64,000 nt of DNA. Source: Clostridia bacterium (GTDB lineage: Bacteria > Bacillota > Clostridia > Oscillospirales > Acutalibacteraceae). Where the stretch lies: assembly GCA_017440755.1 (NCBI GenBank), contig JAFSGP010000033.1, positions 1 through 64,000 on the forward strand, given 5' to 3'. Shown one piece after another: positions 6,723 through 15,341 of the stretch. Made by a program: the position numbers and the translations under genes. A model generated the notes under the pieces. That model saw only the letters and a program-made list of their open reading frames with translations, made no database searches and was not told the DNA's origin. Positions within the stretch are counted from its first letter, which is position 1. Every line of letters begins with the position of its first letter.

Positions 6723-8852
6723 TTACAGTACGTAATCGGCGTATTTGTGGAAGATATAAATCGGGATGGTCGCCCAGCCGTGGCACAGGCTACCTGCATC
6801 GGAGAAGTCCCAGGGACCGCGCTGGGTCTCCCAGAAGGAGGTAGCGCCTTTGAACAGCATACCGCCCCAGTTGTTAGCGATATCCTGACGGATATAACCG
6901 CCATAGGCAGCGGGGTCGCTGAGCAGTGCCTCGTATTTGTAGATGCAGTGGCTTTGGGTGATGGGGGTCAGCCCATTTTCGGCGGGAGCGGTCAGCTTTT
7001 CCCGCAGTAGGCGAGCCTGCTCCTCGGTGGCGATGCCGGCGAGGATAAACTGCGCCTGCACCAGCTCGCAGTCCTTCACAGGAGCATCCAGACAGGAGAT
7101 AAACTGCTGGCGCTCCGCATTCCAGAATGCCTGAGAGGCTTTGCGAATGCCGTCGATGATAGCGGGCAGCTCCGCGGAGAAAGGCGCCGTTTCGGTCAGC
7201 TTGCACAGGGCGAGATAATCCTCTGCCGACAGGATGTACATCGCCTGCATGGGTGCATAGCGACCCAAGGGAGCGGGGCCCTGCCACACGCCGTCAATAT
7301 AATGCCAGCCGTCAATTTCGTTGTTCCACTCGTAGAAGTTCCAATAGGCATCCCCCTCAAAGTTGGTAAGCAACCCGCTATCCGTCAGCTGAGGTAGGAA
7401 GGTCTTGAGAATGGTGGCGATGGTGGGTAGCATTTCCGCCGCGAAGGCGGTGTCGCCCGTTTGGTCTACGTAGTCCTTCACACAGCAGATGAAAGCCAGG
7501 CTAAAGCTGGGGATAGTCATATCAAAGTGGGAGGGAGCGCACAGCTCCAGCAAACCCGTTTCCTTCATACCTTGCGCCAGCAGCCGCATACTTTCGCGGG
7601 GCATAGCGGTTTCCTTGAACGCATAATAGCCGCACAGCATCTGCACGCGACTGTCCATCGCATACAGACCCTGTTCGCGCCAAGGGCAGTCCTCGTAGTG
7701 CTCGTGCATACATAGGCGCAGGGTGTCCATAGCGGTGGCATAAATCTTGTTCATCAGCAGATCGCCGCAGTCAAAGTCGGAGATGTACTCCAGAGGATAC
7801 ATCACGGGGCGCAGACCCATGTAGTACAGCTTGATTTCGGGGGCGTAGACGTGCAACTGCAGATACCGCGCGCCCAGACGCTTATAATAGTGGGTGAAGG
7901 TCTGGCGACCGGCTTTGGCATGATACACGCCGCAGAACTGACGACCGCCCACGTTGGTGCGCACGCGCAGGTCGTCCAGATGCTCGCCGAAGCCGATGTA
8001 CACCTTGGCATCCTGCTTCAACTCGATATCGAAATCCAAGAGACCGGCGGTTTCCCGTTCCAGATCCAGCATAATATACAGACCGTCGCCGTCTTCCACG
8101 CAGAACTCCATTCCCTCATCGTTGGGCAGGGTCAGGGGTCCGTTGTCGGTGGATTTTCGTCCGCGGAAGGACAGGGCGGCATACTGCATCTGCTCGCCTG
8201 CAGGCTCATCTGCCTTGTCGGGGCAGTCGGTGAAACTGCCGTAGGACAGAACGGCGGCGGGGCGGCGGTCTTCCAGTGTCAGCTGACGTAGAGGACGGGG
8301 GCGCAGGCTGGCGCAGGTTAGAGCGGGAACAGCAGAGTGCCACGTGCCGTCGGGGGTGTAGCCCTCCTTAAGCCAGCCGTCATTGCCGTCGGCATGATAG
8401 TGGAAGGTGTAGCTGAGCTGCATCGTGATGTTTTCCATCGGACCGCTCTCGTAGTCGGGCGCACGGCGGGACAGAGTGGCGGTGCTGCTCAGCGCCAGCG
8501 GTTTATCCTCCGCATACACCGCAAAGCGCACACCGGGGCGCCCCTCGCGGTAGGTAAGGCTGTCGGTAATCTGGCAATACCCCACTACGCACAGGCGGTT
8601 GTTACCTGCCTTCAAGTAGGGGGAGAGGTCCAGCGTATCCACGCTGCGGCACTCCGGATAATCGGAATAAGCAAAGCCGGGCACATACTGCCCGTTGATA
8701 AAGGCGGCATAGTTCGTGTCCGCCGCTATGTACAAGGTGGCGCAGGTGCTTTCGCACACGAAATCTTGCACAAACTGTGCGTACTGGTTAACTTTTTCGC
8801 TTTGGTCACACCAAATCCATTGGGCGGCTTCCAGACGGGTGACTTCTTTCAT
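6723..8852 (-). CDS. GH78-like alpha-L-rhamnosidase-related enzyme (709 aa)
   Basis: N-terminal beta-sandwich domains (about 1-330), then an (alpha/alpha)6 toroid (about 345-690). The toroid carries HEHYEDCPWREQG, matching the general-acid loop of GH78 (Asp388, Glu393), and FWETQRG near the C-terminus, where the catalytic base of the family lies. Its loop differs from the classic DCPxRExxGWxGD (YAMDSR follows), so substrate may differ from plain rhamnosides. No signal peptide: cytoplasmic. The start at 8852 has AGAGG a short distance upstream. It is transcribed alone, convergent to the ceramidase-like operon and divergent from the GH13 operon. Confidence 0.82.
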   Translation of the reverse strand: MKEVTRLEAAQWIWCDQSEKVNQYAQFVQDFVCESTCATLYIAADTNYAAFINGQYVPGFAYSDYPECRSVDTLDLSPYLKAGNNRLCVVGYCQITDSLTYREGRPGVRFAVYAEDKPLALSSTATLSRRAPDYESGPMENITMQLSYTFHYHADGNDGWLKEGYTPDGTWHSAVPALTCASLRPRPLRQLTLEDRRPAAVLSYGSFTDCPDKADEPAGEQMQYAALSFRGRKSTDNGPLTLPNDEGMEFCVEDGDGLYIMLDLERETAGLLDFDIELKQDAKVYIGFGEHLDDLRVRTNVGGRQFCGVYHAKAGRQTFTHYYKRLGARYLQLHVYAPEIKLYYMGLRPVMYPLEYISDFDCGDLLMNKIYATAMDTLRLCMHEHYEDCPWREQGLYAMDSRVQMLCGYYAFKETAMPRESMRLLAQGMKETGLLELCAPSHFDMTIPSFSLAFICCVKDYVDQTGDTAFAAEMLPTIATILKTFLPQLTDSGLLTNFEGDAYWNFYEWNNEIDGWHYIDGVWQGPAPLGRYAPMQAMYILSAEDYLALCKLTETAPFSAELPAIIDGIRKASQAFWNAERQQFISCLDAPVKDCELVQAQFILAGIATEEQARLLREKLTAPAENGLTPITQSHCIYKYEALLSDPAAYGGYIRQDIANNWGGMLFKGATSFWETQRGPWDFSDAGSLCHGWATIPIYIFHKYADYVL

Positions 8853-9223
8853 GGAGATTACCTCTTTTCACTGGTTTTTGGGGTTGGGAAAGCTGGTTAA
8901 AAAATCATACCGCGAGAGCAAAAAAACCACTCGAAAAATACAAATATATATGGTATGATAAGTCATGTGAGGTCATATTTGCATACTCAAGTAGTGCTGT
9001 AGTTGATAAACACCTTGTCTGCTGCAAAATAATCACGCACAGGTTTATTTTAACAAAAAGAAAGGCAGAACACAACCTGTGTTTTTTGCGGTTACAGTAG
9101 GGCTTTTTGCTCTTTTTCGGTTCTTTTTTCAAGACGAAGTCGGCAGACTTGCGGTTTTGGCTATAAACTTGCGATTTTTGATATTTCGAGAACGTTTTCT
9201 GTTCAGAGAGAGGAGAAAGACGA
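8853..9223. promoter_or_regulatory. Divergent control region of the GH78-like and GH13 genes
   Basis: This 371-base AT-rich region has no gene. CGAGAACGTTTTCT at 9187-9200 resembles the near-palindromic operators of LacI/CcpA-type regulators (central AACGTT) and lies just before the ribosome binding site of the GH13 gene. An inverted repeat CACAGGTT/AACCTGTG (9038-9045 and 9074-9081) followed by six T could be an attenuator-type terminator in the GH13 leader. I could not settle on a convincing promoter for either gene. Confidence 0.35.
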
Positions 9224-10765
9224 ATGAACAAGGAAATTTGCAATTCGATTATCTACAACGTGTATCCTACCTCGTTCTACGACAGCAACGGGGACGGCAT
9301 CGGCGACCTGCAAGGTATCATCGAAAAACTGGACTATATCAAGCAGTTTGCGGACATCGTGTGGGTCAACCCCGTGTTTAAGTCCCCGTTCCGCGACGGT
9401 GGCTATGATGTGGCGGATTATTTCGCCATTGACGAAAAATTCGGCACCATGGAGGACGTCAAACGGCTCACCGACAAGGCTCACGCACTGGGGCTGAAGG
9501 TGCTGTTCGACCTGGTGGTGGGACACACCTCCGACCAACACCCTTGGTTTATCCAGTCGCAGAAATATGAGAAGAACGAGTACAGCGACCGCTATATCTG
9601 GATGGATGATGTGTTTGGTTGGTGCCCATATAAGCACATTACCGGATTCAGCGAGCGGGACGGCAATTATCTGGTCAACTTCTTTTCGTTCCAGCCCTCC
9701 CTCAACTTTGGCTTCGCCGAGAAGAAATTCGACTGGCAGCATCACTACACCGACGAGGTGTGCCAAAAGGTGCATGAGGAGGTTATCCGCATTATCCGCC
9801 ACTATATGGCGCTGGGTGTGGACGGCTTCCGTGTGGATCTGGCTAACAGCATCGTTAAGGACGACGAGGGCGGCAAATGCTCCTGCGAGGTGTGGCGCAA
9901 AATTTTCGGTCGTGTGCGGGAGGAGTACCCCAACGCCATTTTCGTGTCCGAGTGGGGACAGCCCCGTTATGCGGTGAAAAACGGCGACTTTGACATTGAT
10001 TTTCTTACCCATTGCTTTGACGAGGGGTACAACAACCTCTTCCGCAAGGAGCCGGATACCAACGTTGTCAAAAGTGAGGGACACAGTTTCTTCCGCCAGG
10101 ACGGTCTGGGAGAGGCAAAGACTTTCTTCGACTATTTCCTGTCCAATATGGAGGAGATTGAGGGCAAGGGTTACATATCCGTGGTTACGGGCAACCACGA
10201 CCTGCCCCGCATTGCCATCGGGCGGTCGCAGGAGGACCTAAAGGCGGTGTTCGCCTTTATTCTGGCGCTGCCTTGCGTGCCGCTGATCTATTACGGCGAC
10301 GAAATCGGTATGCCGTACACCAAGTTGCGCAGCAAGGACGGCGGCTACTGCCGCACCGGCTCCCGCACCCCTATGCAGTGGACCGCCGGTAAGAATGCGG
10401 GCTTCAGCACCACCGACGGGGAGCTGTATCTGCCCGTAAACGATAACTATCCCGAGGTAAACGTGGCGAGCCGACAGCAGGATGCCGATTCGCTGGTTAA
10501 TGAGGTGGCCAAGCTGGTGGCTGTCAAACGGGAAAACCCCGATCTTTTCGGTTGCGGCAACGGGTTTGAGCTGGTGTCCGACACCTATCCGTTGGTGTTT
10601 AAGCGCACCGACGGCAAGCGCACATTGCTGTGTGCGGTCAACCCCTCGGAACGGGAATATACGCTGGACACCCCCCACAAGGCGGTGCTGGCCAGTGCCA
10701 ATGCTACGGTGGAGGCGGACAAGGTGACGTTGGCTCCCGTGTCCTACGTGTGGTTGGAGATTTGA
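9224..10765 (+). CDS. GH13 alpha-glucosidase / alpha-amylase family enzyme (513 aa)
   Basis: A typical GH13 barrel: IYNVYPTSFYDSNGDGIGDL opens it, VVGHTSDQHPWF is the region II area, GFRVDLA holds the nucleophile (Asp205), VSEWG the acid/base (Glu243) and TGNHD the third carboxylate (Asp326). The layout is that of oligo-1,6-glucosidase, trehalose-6-phosphate hydrolase and similar exo-acting alpha-glucosidases; the usual QPDLN is FQPSLN here. A beta domain ends the protein after about residue 430. No signal peptide, so it acts on imported short oligosaccharides. GAGAGGAG precedes the ATG. It forms a two-gene operon with the next gene. Confidence 0.9.
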   Translation: MNKEICNSIIYNVYPTSFYDSNGDGIGDLQGIIEKLDYIKQFADIVWVNPVFKSPFRDGGYDVADYFAIDEKFGTMEDVKRLTDKAHALGLKVLFDLVVGHTSDQHPWFIQSQKYEKNEYSDRYIWMDDVFGWCPYKHITGFSERDGNYLVNFFSFQPSLNFGFAEKKFDWQHHYTDEVCQKVHEEVIRIIRHYMALGVDGFRVDLANSIVKDDEGGKCSCEVWRKIFGRVREEYPNAIFVSEWGQPRYAVKNGDFDIDFLTHCFDEGYNNLFRKEPDTNVVKSEGHSFFRQDGLGEAKTFFDYFLSNMEEIEGKGYISVVTGNHDLPRIAIGRSQEDLKAVFAFILALPCVPLIYYGDEIGMPYTKLRSKDGGYCRTGSRTPMQWTAGKNAGFSTTDGELYLPVNDNYPEVNVASRQQDADSLVNEVAKLVAVKRENPDLFGCGNGFELVSDTYPLVFKRTDGKRTLLCAVNPSEREYTLDTPHKAVLASANATVEADKVTLAPVSYVWLEI

Positions 10766-10819
10766 TGTATTTTAGAGAATGACGATATAGCTGTTTTTTT
10801 ACGAGAGGACGGTATAAAG

Positions 10820-12946
10820 ATGGCAACACAACGTATCAATCTACAAAGCAAGAATATGGATATCACGGTGCAGGTTACCGAGCATGGCGCCTACATCGAG
10901 GGTGGTACCGTGAACGGTTTGCAGGTGGTGCGTGCGCCGCTGGCGCAGGTGCGGGTAAAGCGGCTCTCCGACCAGCGGGAGTTCGCCTTTGACTCCGAGA
11001 GCGGATTTGAGAAAACCGCTGTATCTCTGCACAAAAATCACACCCGCATCACCCTGTTCAATGCCTTGGATGGCGGGCTGGAGGACTTCTGTCTGGTGTT
11101 CCACATCAAGACGCTGGCGGACCGCATCGAGTGGAGCGTGTCGGTGCTCAACGACAATCACGGCTACTCCGTGCTGACTGCAGACTATCCCACTCTCACG
11201 CTGTGCGGCAGCCACATAGACGCCTTTGTGCCACTGTTCTGCGGTATGGAGGAAAAGGATGTCATCGAGAACGAGTATTATTTCCGCGACAGCTACCCCT
11301 ACGGCTGTAAGTTCACCATGCAGTATTTTGCCTTCTACAAAGAGGGCAAGGGCGTGTATGCGGCCATTCACGACAGGGAAGGTTCCTTCAAATATTTCAC
11401 CGTAAAGACGGATAAAGAGGCCTCCACCTGTACGCTGGAGACCCGCTATTTAGCGGCGGGTATGGGCAATGAGGCCAACGGCTTTGTTCTGCCCGGCAAG
11501 CTGGTGTGGCAGGCGCTGGACGGCGACTGGTACGATGCCTCCAATATCTATCGGGACTTTGTGCGCAAGGAGGCGGTTTGGATTCCTGAGGTAGACGAAA
11601 ACGGTCGTTTTGATACCCCCGACTGGTTCAAGGAGATTCCTTTCTGGATTATGGACTGGATGCCAAACGGTAAGAATAAGAACGACCCCGTTCCCACCAG
11701 TATCCGCCCCAAGGAGGGGGAGGTGATTCCGCCCGATGCGTGGTATGAGAGAGCCATTCGTTTGCAAAAGGAGCTGGGCGCACCCATTGGCTACCACCTC
11801 TACAACTGGCATATGATTCCCTTCAACAACGACTTCCCTCATTTCTTCCCCGCACAGGAGGAGGCATACGAGGGTGTCCGCAAGCTGACGGAGAATAACG
11901 TCCACGTGATGCCCTATATCAACGGGCGTTTGTGGGATATGAAGGACAGGCTGGACGAGGACTATCTGTTCAGCAAGGTGGCAAAGAAGTGGACGGCAAA
12001 AAGCCCCCATGACGGCACTATTTTCACCGAAAGTTATGAGTCTAAGGAGAGAAACGGCGAGACGGTGCAGCTGGCAACCATGTGTCCCTCCAGCGGAGTG
12101 TGGAAAAACCAGATTTCGGGTGTACTGGATAAGCTGGTCAACGACCTAAAGGTGCCGGCGATTTACATCGACCAGATTGCGGCAGCACCGCCACAGCCCT
12201 GTGCGGACAGGGAGCACAATCACCTGCCCGGCGGCGGTAGTTGGTGGGTGGAATCCTATGAAAAGATGCTCACCCGCTTCCAGTCGGAGATTGGCGACGA
12301 CGTCGCCATCACCACCGAGTGCAATGCGGAGCCCTTTATGAAGGAGATGGACGGTTTTCTTTCCTGGCTGTGGGTGCAGACCAACGACGTGCCCGCCTTC
12401 TCCCGTGTGTATTCCGGTTTGGTGGTGTTCTTCGGGCGCAATTCCAACGGCAAAAAGAAGAGTGACACCATGTTCTTCAAGCACAGTCAGGCCCAGTCGC
12501 TGGTGTTCGGTCAGCAGATGGGGTGGATTAATGCCGACGTGGTGGACGACCCCGCCCGCCTTGCCTTCCTCAAGAAGCTGGTAGAACTGCGTGTGGCTCA
12601 CACCAAGTTCTTTAACAGCGGCGATATGCTGCGTCCTCCCGTGGTGACGTGCGACAAGGAGGACCTGCTGGTGGAGCCTGCATTGGAGTATAAGGGCCCC
12701 CAGGTGATTCACCACGTCCTGAGCGGCGGTTGGCGGCTGTGGGACGGCTCGGATACCCGCCTGTTCGCCGTCAACTTGGCAGATGACCCCACCCGCGCGG
12801 TGCTGCGGCTTGATGCCGCTGAGTATGCGGACGTGGCGTGCGATACCCTGCGCATGGGTAACGGCAAGGTGCTTTCGGTCGCGACGGACGGTATGGAAAA
12901 AGTGGTGGAAGTGGAGATTGCCCCCAACGATTATATTGTGCTGTAA
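10820..12946 (+). CDS. DUF6259-like putative glycoside hydrolase (708 aa)
   Basis: N-terminal beta-sandwich (about 1-260), a (beta/alpha)8-type barrel (about 270-600) and a C-terminal beta domain. The barrel contains YHLYNWHMIPFNNDFPHFFP, VMPYINGRLWD, AIYIDQIAAAPP (Asp451) and TTECNAEPF (Glu500). The last two are well placed as a catalytic nucleophile and acid/base of a retaining enzyme; that is inference. I recall this architecture as the DUF6259 family of putative glycosidases. Cytoplasmic (no signal). It lies 54 bases after the GH13 gene, so an alpha-glucan-like or mixed oligosaccharide substrate is plausible. Confidence 0.7.
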   Translation: MATQRINLQSKNMDITVQVTEHGAYIEGGTVNGLQVVRAPLAQVRVKRLSDQREFAFDSESGFEKTAVSLHKNHTRITLFNALDGGLEDFCLVFHIKTLADRIEWSVSVLNDNHGYSVLTADYPTLTLCGSHIDAFVPLFCGMEEKDVIENEYYFRDSYPYGCKFTMQYFAFYKEGKGVYAAIHDREGSFKYFTVKTDKEASTCTLETRYLAAGMGNEANGFVLPGKLVWQALDGDWYDASNIYRDFVRKEAVWIPEVDENGRFDTPDWFKEIPFWIMDWMPNGKNKNDPVPTSIRPKEGEVIPPDAWYERAIRLQKELGAPIGYHLYNWHMIPFNNDFPHFFPAQEEAYEGVRKLTENNVHVMPYINGRLWDMKDRLDEDYLFSKVAKKWTAKSPHDGTIFTESYESKERNGETVQLATMCPSSGVWKNQISGVLDKLVNDLKVPAIYIDQIAAAPPQPCADREHNHLPGGGSWWVESYEKMLTRFQSEIGDDVAITTECNAEPFMKEMDGFLSWLWVQTNDVPAFSRVYSGLVVFFGRNSNGKKKSDTMFFKHSQAQSLVFGQQMGWINADVVDDPARLAFLKKLVELRVAHTKFFNSGDMLRPPVVTCDKEDLLVEPALEYKGPQVIHHVLSGGWRLWDGSDTRLFAVNLADDPTRAVLRLDAAEYADVACDTLRMGNGKVLSVATDGMEKVVEVEIAPNDYIVL

Positions 12947-12948
12947 TG

Positions 12949-12988
12949 AAAAAGCCCGCAAACGGATAATTCCGTTTGCGGGCTTTTT
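12949..12988. terminator. Bidirectional terminator between the GH13 operon and murQ
   Basis: An 18-bp perfect stem (12949-12966 with 12971-12988), loop TAAT, with T runs on both strands. It ends both converging transcripts. Confidence 0.92.
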
Positions 12989-12995
12989 TTATTTT

Positions 12996-13808
12996 TCACT
13001 CGGCTTTCCAAGCGTCTACAACGGCGCGAATTGACCAGTCGTGTGCCTCCAGCCGTGCGACGGCCTCCTCTCGCTCGCAGGTGAGAATGTCCGTGACGAT
13101 GCGGATAACCCGCTCCCGCAGTTTCTTGTTGGTGGGGGCCAGATTAATCATCAGATTCTCATACACCTTGCCGGTTTTGACCATGGCACAGGTGGAAATC
13201 ATATTCAGCACCAGCTTTTGGGCATTGCCCGCCTTTAGGCGGGTAGAGCCGGTGATGACCTCCGCGCCTGTGGGGGTGGCGATGGCGATATCCGCTGCCG
13301 ATTCGATGAGGGTGGGGGAGTTGCTGCTCAGGGAGATGGTGGTGCAGCCCTGCTCCTTGGCGGCACAGAGGGCGGCGTGGACGTAGGCGGCACCGCCGGA
13401 GGCGGAGATGCCCATTACCACGTCGTTTTCTGTGAGGTTGCAGGCGAGTACGTCCTCTCTCCCTGCGGTGGCAGAGTCCTCTTCACCCTCCGCGGCGCGT
13501 ACCATCGTCCGCTGTCCGCCGGCGATAATGGCATTGACCATATCGGGGGAAACGCCGAAAGTAGGGGGGCATTCCGCCGCGTCCATCACGGCAATGCGAC
13601 CGGAGGTGCCGGCACCCACGTAGAACAGCCGTCCGCCTTTTTCAAAGGCCGTTGCTACCGCCTCTACGGCTTTGGCTACGTCTCCTAAGGCTGTTTCTAC
13701 GGCGTCCACGGAGGCACGATTCTCCTCGTTCATAACGCGCAGCATGGAAAGGGTATCCATTTCATCGATGTGGGTGGTTTTGGGGTTACGGGTTTCGGTG
13801 GGTAACAT
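12996..13808 (-). CDS. murQ: N-acetylmuramic acid 6-phosphate etherase MurQ (270 aa)
   Basis: MurQ splits the lactyl ether of MurNAc-6-phosphate to give GlcNAc-6-phosphate and D-lactate in the cytoplasm, a step of cell-wall recycling. Family marks are clear: TETRNPKTTHIDEMDTL at the start, GRLFYVGAGTSGRIAVMDAAECPPTFG (a SIS fold with the catalytic Glu region, about residues 55-85), GEEDSATAG, and the GISASGG sugar-phosphate loop. The frame is open to 13913, but GGAG just upstream of 13808 and homology select the ATG there. At 270 residues it is slightly shorter than the usual about 300. It starts five bases after the stop of the kinase gene, so the two are one operon. Confidence 0.93.
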   Translation of the reverse strand: MLPTETRNPKTTHIDEMDTLSMLRVMNEENRASVDAVETALGDVAKAVEAVATAFEKGGRLFYVGAGTSGRIAVMDAAECPPTFGVSPDMVNAIIAGGQRTMVRAAEGEEDSATAGREDVLACNLTENDVVMGISASGGAAYVHAALCAAKEQGCTTISLSSNSPTLIESAADIAIATPTGAEVITGSTRLKAGNAQKLVLNMISTCAMVKTGKVYENLMINLAPTNKKLRERVIRIVTDILTCEREEAVARLEAHDWSIRAVVDAWKAE

Positions 13809-13812
13809 AGCA

Positions 13813-14976
13813 TTATTCTCCTTTTGCATCGTTGTAGGTAGCGGCGAAGGTGTCACCGAAGGTTTTCGGCTTGTCTTCTTTGGCAAACAAGTGGTGACAG
13901 TACACACAGGCACCGTATATGGGCGACCGCGTGGGGAAAATGAGGGGAACGGGGTGCTTCATGGTGGTGCGGAATATCTCGCTGATGATGTCCGCGCGCG
14001 CCGTCAGACCACCCGCCAGCACGGCGGGACCGTCCGCACCGTACAGTTCGGCGGCGGTATCCAGCAGTTCCGCTATTCGCTGTAAATTTTTGCGAAGAAT
14101 ATCGGCGGCAAGGGAGTCTCCCTCGGTATAAAAGGTGAAAGCCAGCGGTGCAAAGGACGCAATATATTCCTTGCCGCCATTGTAGACGGTGTCGAGAACG
14201 TCCCACAGACGACCGCCGCCCCATTTCACGCGGGCTGCCTGTAGCAACGGAGTTTCGGCACGCAGACCATCTTCTGCCTCCAGGCAAGCGCACAGGATAT
14301 CTCGTCCAATATCGTAGCCGCTGCCTGCCCCGTCCAGCAGATAGCCGTAGCCGCCCAGACGTTTCAGCCCGTTGGTCGTGCGAACGTACACAACGGCTCC
14401 TGTGCCTAAAATGACAGCTGTTGAGGGCTGTTCTTCGGTGCTGTAAAACACGTTCATAATATCCGACTCTATCCGAATCGGCAGGTTGGGGAACTGCGCT
14501 TGCAGTGCTTTCTGCATATTGGCAGCATGGTCCGCCGCGCTGCTGCCGGCGATACCTGCAAAAACGCCGTCGATGTGTTTGGCAAGCTGCAGCATGGCGG
14601 TTATGCCCTGCGATAGCGTGGCGCAGGCGGCTTCTATGCCGTAAATGTTTGGGTTGGTACCTCCCGCCACTATGCGGTGATACACCTCTCCGTCGGGGGA
14701 GAACAGCACAAACTCGGTTTTTGTGCCGCCACCGTCAATGCCCAGATAGGCTACGTCGGCAGCGGGGGGGAGTACGCCGTCAAACAGCTTGTCAAAGGGA
14801 ATGTGCAGCACACTTGCCAGCATACACACGTTTTCCAAATCCGGCACGGTCAAAGCATTTTCCCACTTGGATATGGTTTGGGCGGACAGAAACAGCTGAG
14901 AGCCCAGTTGCTCTTGGGTCAGTCCCGCCGCTTTTCGGTAAAAACGGATATTGGAAGCCAAAATCTCATGATTCAT
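13813..14976 (-). CDS. XRE-type HTH fused to BadF/BcrA-type N-acetyl(hexos)amine kinase (387 aa)
   Basis: Residues 1-65 are a Cro/cI helix-turn-helix (RKAAGLTQEQLGSQL, TISKWENALTVPDLENV). From about residue 77 the rest is an ASKHA sugar kinase of the BadF/BadG/NagK type: GIDGGGTKTEF (phosphate 1), GTGAVVYVR (phosphate 2), DGAGSGYDIGRDIL and AGGLTARADII (adenosine motif). Next to murQ it most likely phosphorylates MurNAc and/or GlcNAc, as known for the MurK kinases. AAGGAGGG lies eight bases before the ATG. The fusion of a DNA-binding head to the kinase suggests that it also regulates its own operon, perhaps sensing amino sugar or ATP; this is inference. Confidence 0.85.
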   Translation of the reverse strand: MNHEILASNIRFYRKAAGLTQEQLGSQLFLSAQTISKWENALTVPDLENVCMLASVLHIPFDKLFDGVLPPAADVAYLGIDGGGTKTEFVLFSPDGEVYHRIVAGGTNPNIYGIEAACATLSQGITAMLQLAKHIDGVFAGIAGSSAADHAANMQKALQAQFPNLPIRIESDIMNVFYSTEEQPSTAVILGTGAVVYVRTTNGLKRLGGYGYLLDGAGSGYDIGRDILCACLEAEDGLRAETPLLQAARVKWGGGRLWDVLDTVYNGGKEYIASFAPLAFTFYTEGDSLAADILRKNLQRIAELLDTAAELYGADGPAVLAGGLTARADIISEIFRTTMKHPVPLIFPTRSPIYGACVYCHHLFAKEDKPKTFGDTFAATYNDAKGE

Positions 14977-15341
14977 AGAAATCCCTCCTTGCTTTCCATT
15001 CTACTATAAACCGTAAGGTTAAGCAATCACTTTTCGTGAGACCGAGTGAATAAAAAATCGCCCGAGAGGTGATTTTTGGTGCAGATTGGGCGAAGGCACT
15101 CCCTTCTGCGTAGCACTTGTCTATTTTCACTCTGTTTTTGGCAAAAAAGAGTCAATTTCCATATAGTTCCATTTTACGGTGTCCCCTTTATATATAAAAC
15201 ATAATATATGGCGAATAAGAGCGTGAAACCCTACTTTCACGACATTTTCCCCTATCGACATTCTGCACAAAAAAATCTATAATTCATAGTAGAGAATGTC
15301 GGCAAGTATGTCCCGATATTTTTTAAGAAAGGACGATGATT
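14977..15341 (+). promoter_or_regulatory. Leader and control region of the 32-kb glycan locus
   Basis: No gene is visible in these 365 bases. A very good sigma-A promoter is TCGACA (15255-15260), 17-base spacer, TATAAT (15278-15283). A 9-bp inverted repeat, CGACATTCT (15256-15264) and AGAATGTCG (15293-15301), overlaps the -35 and the presumed start of transcription, and looks like an operator or a 5' hairpin. A second inverted repeat, CGTGAAA (15222-15228) with TTTCACG (15235-15241), lies just upstream. The whole is placed to control the run of genes from 15342 to 47502. Confidence 0.7.
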
